From: Bacteroidales bacterium M5
Lineage (GTDB): Bacteria; Bacteroidota; Bacteroidia; Bacteroidales; Muribaculaceae
Length of the DNA stretch: 41,967 nucleotides
Direction of reading: 5' to 3'
Assembly (NCBI GenBank): GCA_001689535.1
Contig: LUJP01000032.1
Span: forward strand, 1 to 41,967
The notes under the pieces were generated by a model. The model saw only the letters and a list, made by a program, of their open reading frames with translations. It was not told the origin of the DNA and ran no database searches. Each line of letters opens with the position of its first letter. Position 1 is the stretch's first letter. Shown here piece after piece: positions 23,979-32,978 of this stretch. The position numbers and the translations under genes were made by a program.

Positions 23979-25151
23979 GTGCAAACAAAAATTAAAAGAA
24001 TAGCAGTAGTAGGCAGTACCGGTTCTATCGGAGGCCAGACACTCGATATCATCTCTGATTATCCCGATCTCTTCAAGGCTCAGGTGCTTGTGGCCGGAAG
24101 TAATGTCGATGCCCTTATCATGCAGTCCATTAAATTCAGACCTGCCATGGCGGTGATTGCCCGCAAGGAACTTTATCCGGCGCTCCGCGTGGCGCTCGAG
24201 CCTTACGGGATAGCGACGGCCGCCGGTCCCGAGGCCATTTGCGAGGCTGTTGAGCGCGATGACGTTGACACCGTGGTGACCGCCACGGTGGGTTACAGCG
24301 GCCTCGCTCCTACCCTGCGTGCGATCCGTGCGGGAAAGGATATAGCGCTGGCCAACAAGGAAACGCTCGTGGTTGCGGGCGAACTTGTGAATGCCATTCT
24401 TTCGCAATCCCGTTCAAAAGTAATACCGGTGGATTCGGAACATTCGGCCATCTACCAGTGTCTCGCGGGCGAGAATCCGGCTTCGGTGTCGAAACTTATA
24501 ATCACGGCCTCGGGCGGCCCCTTCCTGCACCATACGGCCGAACAGCTCCGCAGCGTAACCACTGCCGATGCCCTGCGTCATCCCAAATGGCAGATGGGAG
24601 CCAAAATCACAGTGGATTCCGCCTCGATGATGAACAAGGCCTTCGAGATAATAGAAGCACGCTGGCTTTTCGACGTTGACGAATCCAGAATAGAGGCGCT
24701 TGTGCATCCCCAGTCGATAGTCCATTCCATGGTGGAGTTCGTTGACGGTGCTGTGAAGGCACAGCTGGGAGTGCCCGACATGCATATTCCCATACGCTAT
24801 GCCCTGGGCGACGCATCGCGCATGCACACATCGCGCCCCGGTCTTTCCCTGGCCGATTTCGCCACGCTCACCTTTGAACTGCCAGATTGCGGGCGCTTTC
24901 CATGCCTCACTCTTGCCCACAAGGCCCTGCGCGCCGGAGGCACCACCGCTTGCACCATAAATGCAGCCAACGAAATTGCCGTGGATGCCTTCCTCAAAGG
25001 CAATCTGCGGTTCACCGATATCTATCCGCTTATAGAGGCGACGCTGGATGCGGCGCCTGGAGTGGACGCGCCCGCTTATGAGGACTATGTGGCAGTGAAC
25101 GACGAATCGCGAGCCATTGCCTCGCAGCTTGTGAAGAGCGGCAGGTTCTGA
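23979..25151 (+). CDS. dxr: 1-deoxy-D-xylulose 5-phosphate reductoisomerase
   Basis: Second enzyme of the MEP pathway, making methylerythritol phosphate with NADPH and a divalent metal. The 390-residue protein has the NADPH-binding GSTGSIG (12-18), the central VDSEHSAIYQCL block with metal ligands, the flexible loop region HPKWQMG and the C-terminal four-helix part. The start is a GTG at 23979: an in-frame stop lies 24 bp upstream (23955) and no ATG falls between, so the GTG start is nearly forced. IspD, the next pathway enzyme, is encoded 8 kb upstream. Confidence 0.95.
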   Translation: MQTKIKRIAVVGSTGSIGGQTLDIISDYPDLFKAQVLVAGSNVDALIMQSIKFRPAMAVIARKELYPALRVALEPYGIATAAGPEAICEAVERDDVDTVVTATVGYSGLAPTLRAIRAGKDIALANKETLVVAGELVNAILSQSRSKVIPVDSEHSAIYQCLAGENPASVSKLIITASGGPFLHHTAEQLRSVTTADALRHPKWQMGAKITVDSASMMNKAFEIIEARWLFDVDESRIEALVHPQSIVHSMVEFVDGAVKAQLGVPDMHIPIRYALGDASRMHTSRPGLSLADFATLTFELPDCGRFPCLTLAHKALRAGGTTACTINAANEIAVDAFLKGNLRFTDIYPLIEATLDAAPGVDAPAYEDYVAVNDESRAIASQLVKSGRF

Positions 25152-25152
25152 A

Positions 25153-25188
25153 CGCCGCCTTTCAGCCATAGCGGCGCATAACGTTTTT
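25153..25188 (+). terminator. Possible weak terminator after dxr
   Basis: CGCCGC (25153-25158) pairs with GCGGCG (25171-25176); five T residues follow after a 7-nt gap (25184-25188). The gap makes it weak, and read-through into rseP is plausible. Confidence 0.35.
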
Positions 25189-25238
25189 AAGAAAATTTCC
25201 AATAACGACAATTTCACCAAATAACCTCTGTTTTACTG

Positions 25239-26606
25239 ATGACACCAATTCTGATGAAGGCCTTGCAGCTTATAGTGGCATTGGCGCTTCTTGTGATAAT
25301 ACATGAATTCGGCCATTATCTCATGGCCCGTATATTCGGCATAAAGGTCGAGAAATTCTATCTTTTCTTCAATCCGTGGTTCTCTATAGCCAAATGGAAG
25401 CCGAAGAAAAAGAAAGTGAAATATGATAAGAACGGTGTTGAAAAGGCCTCGTGGCGCGACACTGAATACGGCATAGGCTGGCTTCCGCTCGGAGGCTATG
25501 TGAAGATAGCCGGAATGATCGATGAATCCATGGACAAGGAACAGCTTGCCCAGCCGGCCCAGCCGACTGATTTCCGTGCCAAGCCGGCGTGGCAGCGTCT
25601 GCTTGTGATGATAGGCGGCGTCACGTTCAACTTCATTCTCGCCATACTGATATATATAGGTATTGCCTTCCACTGGGGCGCGGAGTATATTCCGCTTGAA
25701 AACGCCACTGAAGGAATGGAGTATTGCGAGGAAGCCCGCAAGCTTGGATTCCAGAACGGCGATATTCCTCTTCTCGCCGACGGCCATAAGCTCGATGCCT
25801 CTAAAAACTTCCCCTATGAGATGGTCACAGCCCGTGAGGTGAAGGTGCTCCGCAACCATACGGACACCGTGAGCATCGCCATTCCCGAAAACTTCGCGCT
25901 TACCCTGTCGAATGCCAAACAGTCGCTGCTCGCCTACCGTGTGCCGGTCTATGTGGCTAAAATCCAGGGTGGTTCGTCGGCCTCCAAAGCCGGAATGGAA
26001 GAGGGTGACCATATTGTGGCCGTAAACGGTGTGCCTACGCCGGGCTTCACCGAGCTTACTGAGCAGCTGGTTGCTAACGGAGGGAAGGAGGTGACAGTGA
26101 GCGTGGAGCGCGACGGCCGTATCCTTGACCTGAAAGCCACTCCCACCGAAGGCGGCAAACTCGGATTTCAGCTGCGCCCCATTACCGAGATATACAAGCC
26201 TGTGGTGGTGAACTATTCGCTATGGGAGGCTGTGCCCAAAGGCATTGTCAACGGCACCGAGATGCTCACCAACTATGTGGGCTCCATGAAATATCTTTTC
26301 ACCAAGGAAGGGTCGCAGAGCATAGGCGGATTCGGCGCCATAGGCTCCATGTTTCCTGACCGCTGGAACTGGCTTTCATTCTGGCAGATCACTGCTTTCA
26401 TCTCGGTAGCTCTGGCATTCATCAACATACTTCCCATCCCGGCTCTAGACGGTGGTCATGTGATGTTCCTTCTTTATGAGATGGTGATGCGCAAGCCCGC
26501 TCCCGAAAAGGTGATGGAATACGCCCAGATAGCCGGAATGGCATTTCTGCTTCTGCTGATGCTCTATGCCAACGGCCTCGACGCCATACGCTCTTTTGCA
26601 AACTGA
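25239..26606 (+). CDS. rseP: RIP site-2 metalloprotease RseP
   Basis: An intramembrane zinc protease that cleaves anti-sigma factors and leftover signal peptides within the inner membrane. The 455-residue protein has the HEFGH zinc motif in the first helix (22-26), a Bacteroidota-typical lysine-rich cytoplasmic insertion (about 45-105, with KPKKKKVKYDK), a further helix near GGVTFNFILAILIYIG, a PDZ region (about 245-310) and the third zinc ligand motif PIPALDGGH near the C terminus. A second ATG five codons in is also possible as start. It leads a run of closely spaced genes (rlmI 26 bp, dipeptidyl peptidase 8 bp, redox pair 22 bp after each other). Confidence 0.93.
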   Translation: MTPILMKALQLIVALALLVIIHEFGHYLMARIFGIKVEKFYLFFNPWFSIAKWKPKKKKVKYDKNGVEKASWRDTEYGIGWLPLGGYVKIAGMIDESMDKEQLAQPAQPTDFRAKPAWQRLLVMIGGVTFNFILAILIYIGIAFHWGAEYIPLENATEGMEYCEEARKLGFQNGDIPLLADGHKLDASKNFPYEMVTAREVKVLRNHTDTVSIAIPENFALTLSNAKQSLLAYRVPVYVAKIQGGSSASKAGMEEGDHIVAVNGVPTPGFTELTEQLVANGGKEVTVSVERDGRILDLKATPTEGGKLGFQLRPITEIYKPVVVNYSLWEAVPKGIVNGTEMLTNYVGSMKYLFTKEGSQSIGGFGAIGSMFPDRWNWLSFWQITAFISVALAFINILPIPALDGGHVMFLLYEMVMRKPAPEKVMEYAQIAGMAFLLLLMLYANGLDAIRSFAN

Positions 26607-26632
26607 TTCGTTTTTCCGCAAACTGAAATTAT

Positions 26633-27820
26633 ATGTCATATCCCGAAATAATACTTCGCAGGGGCAAGGAAGAGTCGCTGCTCCGTTTCCATCCCTGGGT
26701 GTTCTCAGGCGCCATAGCTTCTCTGCCCGAAGGGCTCGAGGAGGGCGAGACTGTCACCGTGCGCTCCGACTCCGGGCAGCTTCTCGGCACAGGTCATTAC
26801 CAGGTAGGCAGCATAGCCGTGAGAATGCTGAGCGAAGAAGATACTGTGATAGATGAGGATTTTTACCGCAGGCGCCTTTCCGAGGCCTATCGGCTGCGCC
26901 GGGTGCTCGACCTGATACGTCCAGACAACAACGCATACCGTCTGGTGCACGGCGAGGGCGATTTCCTTCCCGGCCTGATAGTGGATGTGTATGGCGCTAC
27001 GGCTGTGATGCAGGCCCATTCGCCGGCCATGCATTATGCCCGCAATGAGATAGCCCGCGCGCTCGTGTCGCTTCCAGAAGCCGGTATCAGCGCCGTTTAC
27101 TATAAATCGGAGACCACGCTGCCGTATAAGGCCCGGCTCGACCCCCAGAACGATTATATAATAGGAGGCTTCACGACCGACGAGGCTCTTGAAAACGGCC
27201 TCCGTTTCCACGTTGACTGGCTGCGCGGACAGAAGACAGGTTTCTTCGTCGACCAGCGCGACAACCGCCGCCTGCTTCAGCATTATGCCGCCGGACGCCG
27301 GGTGCTCAACATGTTCTGCTACACGGGCGGCTTCTCTGTCTATGCCCTCAGAGGCGGGGCGGAAACGGTTCATTCCGTCGACAGCTCCGCAAAGGCCGTG
27401 GCCCTTACCGACGCCAATGTGGCGCTGAATTTCGGCGAAGACTGTCCGCGTCACCGCTCGTTTGCCGAGGATGCCTTCAAATTCCTTGCCGATATGCCCG
27501 TTGGCGCCTACGACCTGGTGGTGCTCGATCCGCCGGCATTCGCCAAACACCGCAGCGCCATAAAGAACGCCCTGCGCGGCTATCAGCGCCTCAACGCCCG
27601 GGCTATGGAGAAAATGCCTTCGGGAAGCATTCTCTTCACGTTCTCATGTTCGCAGGCCATATCGCGCGAACAGTTCAGGCTGGCGGTGTTCTCCGCGGCC
27701 GCACAGACACGCCGCCGCGTGCGCATACTCCATCAGCTCACACAGCCTGCCGACCATCCCGTCAATATCTATCATCCCGAAGGAGAATACCTCAAGGGAT
27801 TAATACTCTGGATTGAATAA
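26633..27820 (+). CDS. rlmI: 23S rRNA (cytosine-C5) methyltransferase, RlmI-like
   Basis: A 395-residue SAM-dependent methyltransferase with an N-terminal PUA RNA-binding domain (about 1-75), an RlmI-type EEHAD-like middle region (about 80-190) and a C-terminal Rossmann methyltransferase. Motifs are KTGFFVDQRDNR (201-212), the SAM-binding VLNMFCYTGGFS (224-235), DPPAF (299-303) and the catalytic-cysteine motif TFSCSQ (336-341, Cys339). E. coli RlmI methylates C1962 of 23S rRNA; the same target is inferred here but not shown. Confidence 0.88.
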   Translation: MSYPEIILRRGKEESLLRFHPWVFSGAIASLPEGLEEGETVTVRSDSGQLLGTGHYQVGSIAVRMLSEEDTVIDEDFYRRRLSEAYRLRRVLDLIRPDNNAYRLVHGEGDFLPGLIVDVYGATAVMQAHSPAMHYARNEIARALVSLPEAGISAVYYKSETTLPYKARLDPQNDYIIGGFTTDEALENGLRFHVDWLRGQKTGFFVDQRDNRRLLQHYAAGRRVLNMFCYTGGFSVYALRGGAETVHSVDSSAKAVALTDANVALNFGEDCPRHRSFAEDAFKFLADMPVGAYDLVVLDPPAFAKHRSAIKNALRGYQRLNARAMEKMPSGSILFTFSCSQAISREQFRLAVFSAAAQTRRRVRILHQLTQPADHPVNIYHPEGEYLKGLILWIE

Positions 27821-27828
27821 CTCTGACT

Positions 27829-29853
27829 ATGCTTATCAACAACTCTTTACGTGTGGCTACGATTGCCGCTGCCATCTGCACCGGCGCCACATTAAGCTCT
27901 ATGGCAAAGAACAACGATGACTTCAATTATGTGATGGACCGTTTCGCCGACCTTCAGGTGCTCCGCTATAAAGTGCCCGATTTCGAGAATCTCTCGCTCA
28001 GGCAGAAAATGCTCGTATATTATCTTACCGAGGCCGCACTCAACGGCCGCGATATACTCTGGGACCAGAATGGAAAACATAACCTTGCCATACGTGGCAT
28101 GCTTGAGAATGTGTATACCGATTACCGTGGCAAACGCGATGACAAGGAGTTCCGTGCATTCGAAAAATATCTGAAACAGGTGTGGTTCGGAAACGGCATG
28201 CATCACCATTATTCCACCGATAAGTTTGTGCCCGAGTTCTCGCGGCCGTGGCTCGAGGCCCGCGTGGCCGAGCTCCCCGTGGGAAAACGCCCCGCAAATG
28301 CCGGGGAGCTTATGGAGGTGATATTCAATCCCGGAGTGATGGCAAAGCGAGTGAACCAGGCCGAGGGCCAGGACCTTATTGTGACTTCTGCCAACAATCT
28401 CTACGACGGAGTGACCCAGCAGGAGGTCGAGGACTATTACGCCGCTGTAAAGGACACTACTCTTGCCGAGCCTCCCAGCTACGGCCTCAACGCCCGTGTG
28501 GTGAAGAAAAACGGCAAGGTGCAGGAGGAAGTATATAAAATAGGTGGTCTGTACGATTCTGCCATACGCCGTATAGTCGAGAATCTCAACAAGGCTGCGG
28601 AATACGCCGAGAGCCCTGCCCAGAAAGCCGTGATAGGAAAACTGGTGGAATTCTACACCACCGGCGATCTCCGTGCGTTTGACGACTACTCCATTCTCTG
28701 GGTAGAGGACACCGCATCCAAAGTGGATTTCATCAACGGATTCATAGAGAGCTACGGCGACCCGCTGGGAATGACCGGCGCCTGGGAGGGAATGGTCAAT
28801 TTCAAGAACGAGAAGGCATCACACCGCACCGAAGTGATTTCCAACAACGCCCAGTGGTTTGAGGACCACTCGCCCGTCGACCCGCGTTTCCGCAAAGAGA
28901 AGGTGAAAGGTGTCAGCGCCAAGGTGATTACCGCTGCCATTCTTGCCGGAGACTCCTATCCGTCCACTCCCATAGGCATAAATCTGCCCAACGCCAACTG
29001 GATTCGCGCGGCCCATGGCTCTAAGTCGGTTACCATCGAAAATATCACTCAGGCTTACGACGAAGCCTCGCAGGGCAACGGTTTCAACGAGGAATTTATC
29101 GACGATGCCGCCACCCGCAAGCTTGTGGAAGACTATCTGTTCATAACCGACAATCTCCATACAGACCTTCATGAATGTCTGGGCCATGCTTCCGGCCGAC
29201 TGCTGCCCGGAGTGGACCCTGACGCGCTCAAGGCCCACGGCTCAGCCCTGGAGGAGGCCCGCGCCGACCTTTTCGCCCTGTATTATCTTGCCGACCCCAA
29301 ACTGATAGAGCTCGGTCTGCTCGACAGCCCTGACGCTTACAAGGCCCAGTATTACCACTATATGCTCAACGGCCTCATGACACAGCTCATGCGCATAGAG
29401 CCCGGCAAGGACGTGGAGGAAGCCCACATGCGCAACCGTAAGCTCATTGCCGAATGGGCCCTCGAAAAAGGCGCTTCCGACAAGGTGGTGGAATTGGTGA
29501 AGAAGAATGGAAAGACCTTCGTGCACATCAACGATTATGAAGCTCTCCGCCGTCTGTTCGGACAGCTGCTCGGTGAGATACAGCGCGTGCGCAGCGAGGG
29601 TGACTATGAGGCCGGACGCGACCTTATCGAGACATACGCCGTAAAGGTTGACCCCACGCTTCACAAGGAGGTGCTCGACCGCTATGCCTCTCTCGACATC
29701 GCTCCCTACAAAGGTTTCGTAAACCCGGTGTATACCATAGTGAAGGACGAGCAGGGCAATCCGGTGGATGTGCGTGTGGATTACGGCGAAGGATATGTCG
29801 ATCAGATGCTCCGCTATTCCCGCGACTATTCCCCGCTTACCCGCGGCAACTAA
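27829..29853 (+). CDS. Dipeptidyl peptidase III (M49 zinc peptidase)
   Basis: Removes dipeptides from the N terminus of short peptides. The 674-residue protein carries the M49 zinc motif HECLGH (448-453) and the downstream EEARAD (475-480, with Glu476 as third ligand). The cysteine inside the zinc motif is the form found in Bacteroides enzymes, and the length matches them. The first 27 residues (MLINNSLRVATIAAAICTGA...) look like a signal peptide without a convincing lipobox, so export to the periplasm is likely; classical M49 enzymes are cytosolic. It sits between rlmI (8 bp) and the membrane redox pair (22 bp). Confidence 0.92.
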   Translation: MLINNSLRVATIAAAICTGATLSSMAKNNDDFNYVMDRFADLQVLRYKVPDFENLSLRQKMLVYYLTEAALNGRDILWDQNGKHNLAIRGMLENVYTDYRGKRDDKEFRAFEKYLKQVWFGNGMHHHYSTDKFVPEFSRPWLEARVAELPVGKRPANAGELMEVIFNPGVMAKRVNQAEGQDLIVTSANNLYDGVTQQEVEDYYAAVKDTTLAEPPSYGLNARVVKKNGKVQEEVYKIGGLYDSAIRRIVENLNKAAEYAESPAQKAVIGKLVEFYTTGDLRAFDDYSILWVEDTASKVDFINGFIESYGDPLGMTGAWEGMVNFKNEKASHRTEVISNNAQWFEDHSPVDPRFRKEKVKGVSAKVITAAILAGDSYPSTPIGINLPNANWIRAAHGSKSVTIENITQAYDEASQGNGFNEEFIDDAATRKLVEDYLFITDNLHTDLHECLGHASGRLLPGVDPDALKAHGSALEEARADLFALYYLADPKLIELGLLDSPDAYKAQYYHYMLNGLMTQLMRIEPGKDVEEAHMRNRKLIAEWALEKGASDKVVELVKKNGKTFVHINDYEALRRLFGQLLGEIQRVRSEGDYEAGRDLIETYAVKVDPTLHKEVLDRYASLDIAPYKGFVNPVYTIVKDEQGNPVDVRVDYGEGYVDQMLRYSRDYSPLTRGN

Positions 29854-29875
29854 TCCTTAAGAGCATACCCGAGAT

Positions 29876-30928
29876 ATGTCAAGAGTGTTGCAAAATATCC
29901 TGATGCTTTTCACCTGTCTGTTTATGATAGCAGGTGCGGCGGTGGTGCGTTACGGAACAGTGGCCGGAATCGATGCGGCCGCGCCCACCGACACTACGGT
30001 GGTAAGCACCTCAGGAGACACTACGGTGATCAATACTACGTCACTGTGTAAGGATGTGAGCGGATATGCCGGAGCCACTCCGCTTGCCGTCTATATTACC
30101 GATGGCAGAATCGACTCGGTGGAGACCCTACCGAATGTGGAGACGCCCCGTTTCTTCGAACGGGCCAGAAAGGCGTTGATCCATAAGTGGGACGGCCTGA
30201 CAGTTGCCGAGGCACGCGCTCTGCACGTAGACGGTGCCACAGGCGCCACGTATTCATCCCGGAGCGTCATAGCCAATATGAATGCCGCACTCGACTACGC
30301 TGCAAGTTCAGCAGTGACGTCTGCAGGCCCGGTCTTTGAGCCAACGGCAGGATTCTTCGTGGCGCTTGCGGTGGTGCTTTGCGGCTGCATAGTGCCCCTG
30401 TTTGTGCGCTCACACCGCTACCGCGTGGTGCAGCTGATTATGAATGTGGTCGTGCTCGGATTCTGGACCGGATCCTTCATTAACTATACGGCCATGATAG
30501 GGCTCGTTGGTCGCGGAGTAGTCGGCTGGGGTTCGCTGATTCTCATTCTGATGCTTATAGCGGCGTTTATTTATCCGGTGTTCGGCCGTTCCACCCATTA
30601 TTGCCTGTGGCTATGTCCTTTCGGTTCGCTCCAGGAACTGTTGGGCATGAGCCGTCTGCCGAAAATCCATCTTTCGGCCGGTGTCACTCAGGCGCTTGAG
30701 TGGGTTAGACGCACACTCTGGGCCGCACTGATGCTCGCCTTGTGGGTGGGCGGCTGGTTTGCATGGACTGACTATGAACTTTTTACCGCGTTCATGCTCG
30801 ATTCGGCCGTTACCGGTGTGATAGTGGCGGCGATAGTGGTGTGTGTGCTGTCCCTTTTCATTCACCGCCCGTATTGCCGTTTTGTGTGTCCTACAGGCAC
30901 TCTATTTAAAATTTCCGAAAGTAAATAA
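29876..30928 (+). CDS. FMN-binding and [4Fe-4S]-type membrane protein (NosR/NapH-like)
   Basis: A 350-residue membrane protein in three parts: an N-terminal anchor (about 8-26), an extracytoplasmic FMN-binding domain (about 58-140), and a membrane domain with about five helices (158-350). The FMN domain has DGATGATYSS (119-128); Thr125 of the TGAT motif is the expected site of covalent FMN attachment by the ApbE transferase. The membrane domain has two CxxxCP motifs, CLWLCP (243-248) and CRFVCP (334-339), as in the polyferredoxin-like membrane part of NosR and NapH. It probably moves electrons across or at the membrane. It is 3 bp upstream of an anchored nitroreductase, its likely partner. 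No apbE gene is in the window. Confidence 0.85.
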   Translation: MSRVLQNILMLFTCLFMIAGAAVVRYGTVAGIDAAAPTDTTVVSTSGDTTVINTTSLCKDVSGYAGATPLAVYITDGRIDSVETLPNVETPRFFERARKALIHKWDGLTVAEARALHVDGATGATYSSRSVIANMNAALDYAASSAVTSAGPVFEPTAGFFVALAVVLCGCIVPLFVRSHRYRVVQLIMNVVVLGFWTGSFINYTAMIGLVGRGVVGWGSLILILMLIAAFIYPVFGRSTHYCLWLCPFGSLQELLGMSRLPKIHLSAGVTQALEWVRRTLWAALMLALWVGGWFAWTDYELFTAFMLDSAVTGVIVAAIVVCVLSLFIHRPYCRFVCPTGTLFKISESK

Positions 30929-30931
30929 GCT

Positions 30932-31585
30932 ATGAAATTGACATCTGTTTTATTCAATGTGGTGCTGGCGCTGGCCGTACTTGGTCTATGTTTCAAACTC
31001 TATGGAGGGAGCGGGGCGCAGATCGGTGCTTCGGCCGGGAACGAAGCCCGTGAGGCGTCGGTTGCCGCTACAGTCTACGACAATATTCTTTCGCGTGCGA
31101 GTGTGCGCGATTATACCGACCGCGAAATAGAAAGCGCTACTCTTGACAGCCTGCTGCGTGCGGCAATGGCTGCTCCTTCGGCGCGCGACATGCGTCCCTG
31201 GCATTTCATCGTGGTCAATGAACGTGAGATACTCGATACTCTCGGAAACATGACCGGCAACTGGGCGCCCGTGGGGCGCGCGCAGGCCGCAGTGATAGTC
31301 TGCGGGTCGACCGTGGGCCGAAAGCCGGGAAGTGTCAATGGTTTCTGGGTGGAGGATTGCTCGGCAGCCTCTGAAAATCTTTTGCTCGCCGCCCATGCAA
31401 TGGGATTGGGTGCCGTGTGGTGCGGAGGTTATCCCCATGAGGACCGCGTGGCCTCACTCCGCTCGTATTTCTCGCTCCCCGACAGCATACAGCCTCTTAA
31501 TGTGATTGCTCTGGGTTATCCGAAGTCGCCGGGAAGAGTCAAGGAAAAGTTCGACGAAGACCGCATTCATGTTAACAACTGGTAA
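30932..31585 (+). CDS. Membrane-anchored nitroreductase-family flavoprotein
   Basis: A 217-residue protein with an uncleaved-looking N-terminal helix (about 5-22) followed by a nitroreductase domain. Flavin-contact motifs are RASVRDYTD (55-63), PSARDMRPWHF (82-92) and the EDCSAASENLLLAAHAMGLG helix (141-160). The anchor has no standard lipobox and no twin arginine, and the residue pattern suggests the domain lies outside the cytoplasm, though an inside-facing domain is also possible. The gene starts 3 bp after the FMN/[Fe-S] membrane protein and is surely co-transcribed. Substrate and donor are unknown; electron supply by its neighbour is the natural guess. Confidence 0.85.
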   Translation: MKLTSVLFNVVLALAVLGLCFKLYGGSGAQIGASAGNEAREASVAATVYDNILSRASVRDYTDREIESATLDSLLRAAMAAPSARDMRPWHFIVVNEREILDTLGNMTGNWAPVGRAQAAVIVCGSTVGRKPGSVNGFWVEDCSAASENLLLAAHAMGLGAVWCGGYPHEDRVASLRSYFSLPDSIQPLNVIALGYPKSPGRVKEKFDEDRIHVNNW

Positions 31586-31624
31586 AAATATCATACCGTC
31601 ATAGTGAAGAAATGAGGCTGTGTC

Positions 31625-31697
31625 GTAATTCAGTTATTTTTTATTGTTCCGGTAATTCAGGGGGGGTGCAACAATTGTCAGTTGTTAGTTGTTAAAA
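31625..31697. repeat. Direct repeats upstream of the efflux operon
   Basis: GTAATTCAG occurs at 31625-31633 and 31652-31660 (27 bp apart). Just after, a heptamer array GTCAGTT-GTTAGTT-GTTAAAA runs from 31677 to 31697 and overlaps the palindrome ACAATTGT (31671-31678). The 223-bp gap shows no clear promoter of the usual form, so these repeats are the only candidates for regulatory sites. Confidence 0.35.
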
Positions 31698-31808
31698 TCA
31701 TGAGTGAAAAATCTCAGCCGTTCAATTTTTTATTATAAGTCGCGTTTTAATATACAAACATGCAACCTATAATCCCGTCATTGTTTTCATCACGCACTCC
31801 CAACGATA

Positions 31809-32978
31809 ATGAAAATGTTTAGTAAATTCTTTATAATTAGAAAAAGCACCCTATTTATTACTGTCGCTTTAATTGCTGTTCTTGGTGCAGCAATATATTT
31901 CATATCACGTAACTGGCATAAACCGACGGCAGAAATACCTGTTGTGCACGTCTGTCCGGTAAGAACCGACAGCGTGGAGATATATGGTGAATATGTAGGC
32001 AGGGTGCGCGCGCAGCAGTTTGTGGAAGTGCATGCCCGTGTGGAGGGCTACCTTGAGAAAATGCTTTTTGAGGAAGGCACTTATGTAGAAAAAGGGCAGA
32101 CTCTGTTTGTAATCAACCGCGGACAGTATAAGGCACGAGTTGACAAGGCGCGGGCCCAGCTTCATAAGGACAAGGCTATGGAACAGCAGACCAAACGGCA
32201 GCTTGACCGCATCCGTCCGCTTTACGAGCAGAATGCCGCCTCACGCCTTGACCTTGACAATGCGATAGCCGCACACGAAACGGCCAAGGCGGCCGTCGAA
32301 ATGAGCGCCGCCGACCTTGCCCAGGCTGAACTCGAGCTGGGCTATACTACCGTGCAGTCTCCTCTTGCCGGCCAGATTAGTGAGCGCCATGTGGATATAG
32401 GCACTCTTGTAGGCCCGGGCAATAAATCGCTCCTGGCTACGATTGTAAAGAGTGACACCGTCCTGGTAGACTTCAGCATGACTTCTCTTGATTACCTCAA
32501 AAGTAAAGAGCGTAATGTTGCGCTTGGCCAGAAGGATTCAACGCGCACGTGGCAACCTTATGTCACCATAACTCTTGCCGACAATACGGTATATCCTTAT
32601 AAGGGTCTGGTGGATTTTGCGGAACCGCAGGTCGACCCGCAGACCGGTACATTCTCTGTCCGTGCTGAAATGCCCAATCCTGAGCGTGCGTTGCTGCCGG
32701 GCCAGTTCACAAAAGTGAAAGTCCTGCTTGATGTTAGGGAGAATGCCCTTGTGGTTCCCGCCAAGGCCCTCATAGTCGAAAAGGGCGGAGTCTATATATA
32801 CGTGTTGCGTAAGGAATCCACGGTTGAAAAAAGATTTATTGAAATCGGTCCGGAAATCGGCAACAATGTGGTGGTTGAACGCGGCCTTGTGGCCGGCGAA
32901 CTGATTGTTGACGAGGGCTACCATAAACTTTCGCCCGGAATGACCGTGCGCATGGCAGAGGAGGCCGGTGAACAATGA
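31809..32978 (+). CDS. RND efflux periplasmic adaptor (membrane fusion protein)
   Basis: The AcrA-like adaptor joining the inner-membrane pump to the outer-membrane channel; 389 residues. An N-terminal transmembrane anchor (about 14-33) is followed by the lipoyl half-motifs, an alpha-helical hairpin (about 110-185, rich in Lys, Gln and Ala), beta-barrel and membrane-proximal domains. A second ATG two codons downstream could also serve as start. It overlaps the pump gene by 4 bp (ATGA). Confidence 0.93.
   Translation: MKMFSKFFIIRKSTLFITVALIAVLGAAIYFISRNWHKPTAEIPVVHVCPVRTDSVEIYGEYVGRVRAQQFVEVHARVEGYLEKMLFEEGTYVEKGQTLFVINRGQYKARVDKARAQLHKDKAMEQQTKRQLDRIRPLYEQNAASRLDLDNAIAAHETAKAAVEMSAADLAQAELELGYTTVQSPLAGQISERHVDIGTLVGPGNKSLLATIVKSDTVLVDFSMTSLDYLKSKERNVALGQKDSTRTWQPYVTITLADNTVYPYKGLVDFAEPQVDPQTGTFSVRAEMPNPERALLPGQFTKVKVLLDVRENALVVPAKALIVEKGGVYIYVLRKESTVEKRFIEIGPEIGNNVVVERGLVAGELIVDEGYHKLSPGMTVRMAEEAGEQ

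Noticed and set aside
31586..31650. Terminator after the nitroreductase gene
   Set aside because: A T-rich run is present, but no stem stronger than three or four pairs precedes it.
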